Virus record (IMG/VR): IMGVR_UViG_3300023103_000009 | Coordinates: 1-36,064 of that record | Reading direction: 5' to 3' (one strand) | DNA length: 36,064 nucleotides | Source: a virus | Shown here: positions 35,928-36,064 of the stretch, one piece after another | How the letters are laid out: each line of letters begins with the position of its first letter | How positions within the stretch are numbered: position 1 is the stretch's first letter | Translations under genes and position numbers: made by a program | Notes under the pieces: model-generated | What the model saw: the letters and a program-made list of their open reading frames with translations, nothing else | Database searches by the model: none | What the model was told of the DNA's origin: nothing

Positions 35928-36064
35928 CTTGTTTTACTATGTTTGGATAAATTGCATACACGTTTAAACCTTCCTGTACATCGGCTAGAACTCCGTCTAT
36001 ACTCGCATAAAGCACCTCTGTACCTTTTATTAAAGTGTCTACGGCCTTTTGGCGAACGATATAC
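35902..36064 (-). CDS. Partial ORF at the right edge, 5' end missing
   Basis: Only 53 codons are visible: YIVRQKAVDTLIKGTEVLYA, then VLADVQEGLNVYAIYPN and a short end. The 5' part lies outside the window. If the molecule is circular it continues in frame from the left-edge ORF (1-227) through one Met codon. If not, it is the C-terminus of an unknown head-region protein. Stop at 35902-35904. Confidence 0.6.
   Translation of the reverse strand, partial: YIVRQKAVDTLIKGTEVLYASIDGVLADVQEGLNVYAIYPNIVKQDGTRSSIR

Noticed and set aside
1-36064. Integrase, excisionase, transposase, CRISPR array, rRNA
   Set aside because: No tyrosine or serine recombinase motifs, no insertion-sequence ends, no regularly spaced repeats and no rRNA sequence were seen on either strand.

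Overview
The window reads as most of, or possibly all of, the genome of a tailed double-stranded DNA phage of the phylum Bacteroidota (Flavobacteria/Cytophaga/Sphingobacteria type). Support comes from the phage hallmark genes (terminase, major capsid, tape measure, DnaB helicase, ERF annealing protein, endolysin), an almost complete lack of Shine-Dalgarno sequences, a promoter with the Bacteroidota TTTG/TAnnTTTG signature, and tail-fibre motifs (PYTGAT, TKKYVDD) that are common in Bacteroidota phages. An 848-residue tape measure protein preceded by a frameshifting chaperone gene indicates a long-tailed (siphovirus-like) particle. No integrase was recognised. No sequence database was consulted; every function is called from motifs and context.

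All protein genes I accept lie on the minus strand, so the map is read from right to left. 36-31 kb: a partial gene, a small protein, a scaffold-like protein, the major capsid protein, an Ig-domain protein (possible tail tube) and head-tail joining proteins. 31-27 kb: a 1007-residue tail fibre with an embedded SGNH hydrolase, and a small companion. 27-25.4 kb: a lysis cassette (holin-like, M15 peptidase endolysin, second holin-like, candidate u-spanin) closed by a terminator. 25.4-24.7 kb: a non-coding divide. It carries one plus-strand transcription unit: a good promoter, a tRNA-like RNA with an 82-nt structured insert, and a strong terminator. 24.7-9.8 kb: the early region. A small HTH protein is followed by recombination genes (ERF), a structured leader, replication genes (initiator-like protein, DnaB, two DnaA-domain-IV proteins), two nuclease-like proteins, a cytosine-methylase-like protein, and many small proteins joined by ATGA overlaps, several of them Cys-rich microproteins under 60 residues. 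9.4-0 kb: small and large terminase, then tail genes (frameshifting chaperone, tape measure, a large tail protein, small tail proteins).

The truncated ORFs at the two ends are in the same reading frame when base 1 is joined to base 36064. This would fit a closed circular map, although no portal gene was recognised, which argues for missing sequence at that point.

The most unusual items are the tRNA-like RNA with its own promoter and terminator, a likely pseudoknotted leader ahead of the replication genes, a U9 -1 frameshift site before the tape measure gene, an esterase-type domain in the fibre, and two adjacent proteins that consist of the DnaA DNA-binding domain without the ATPase.
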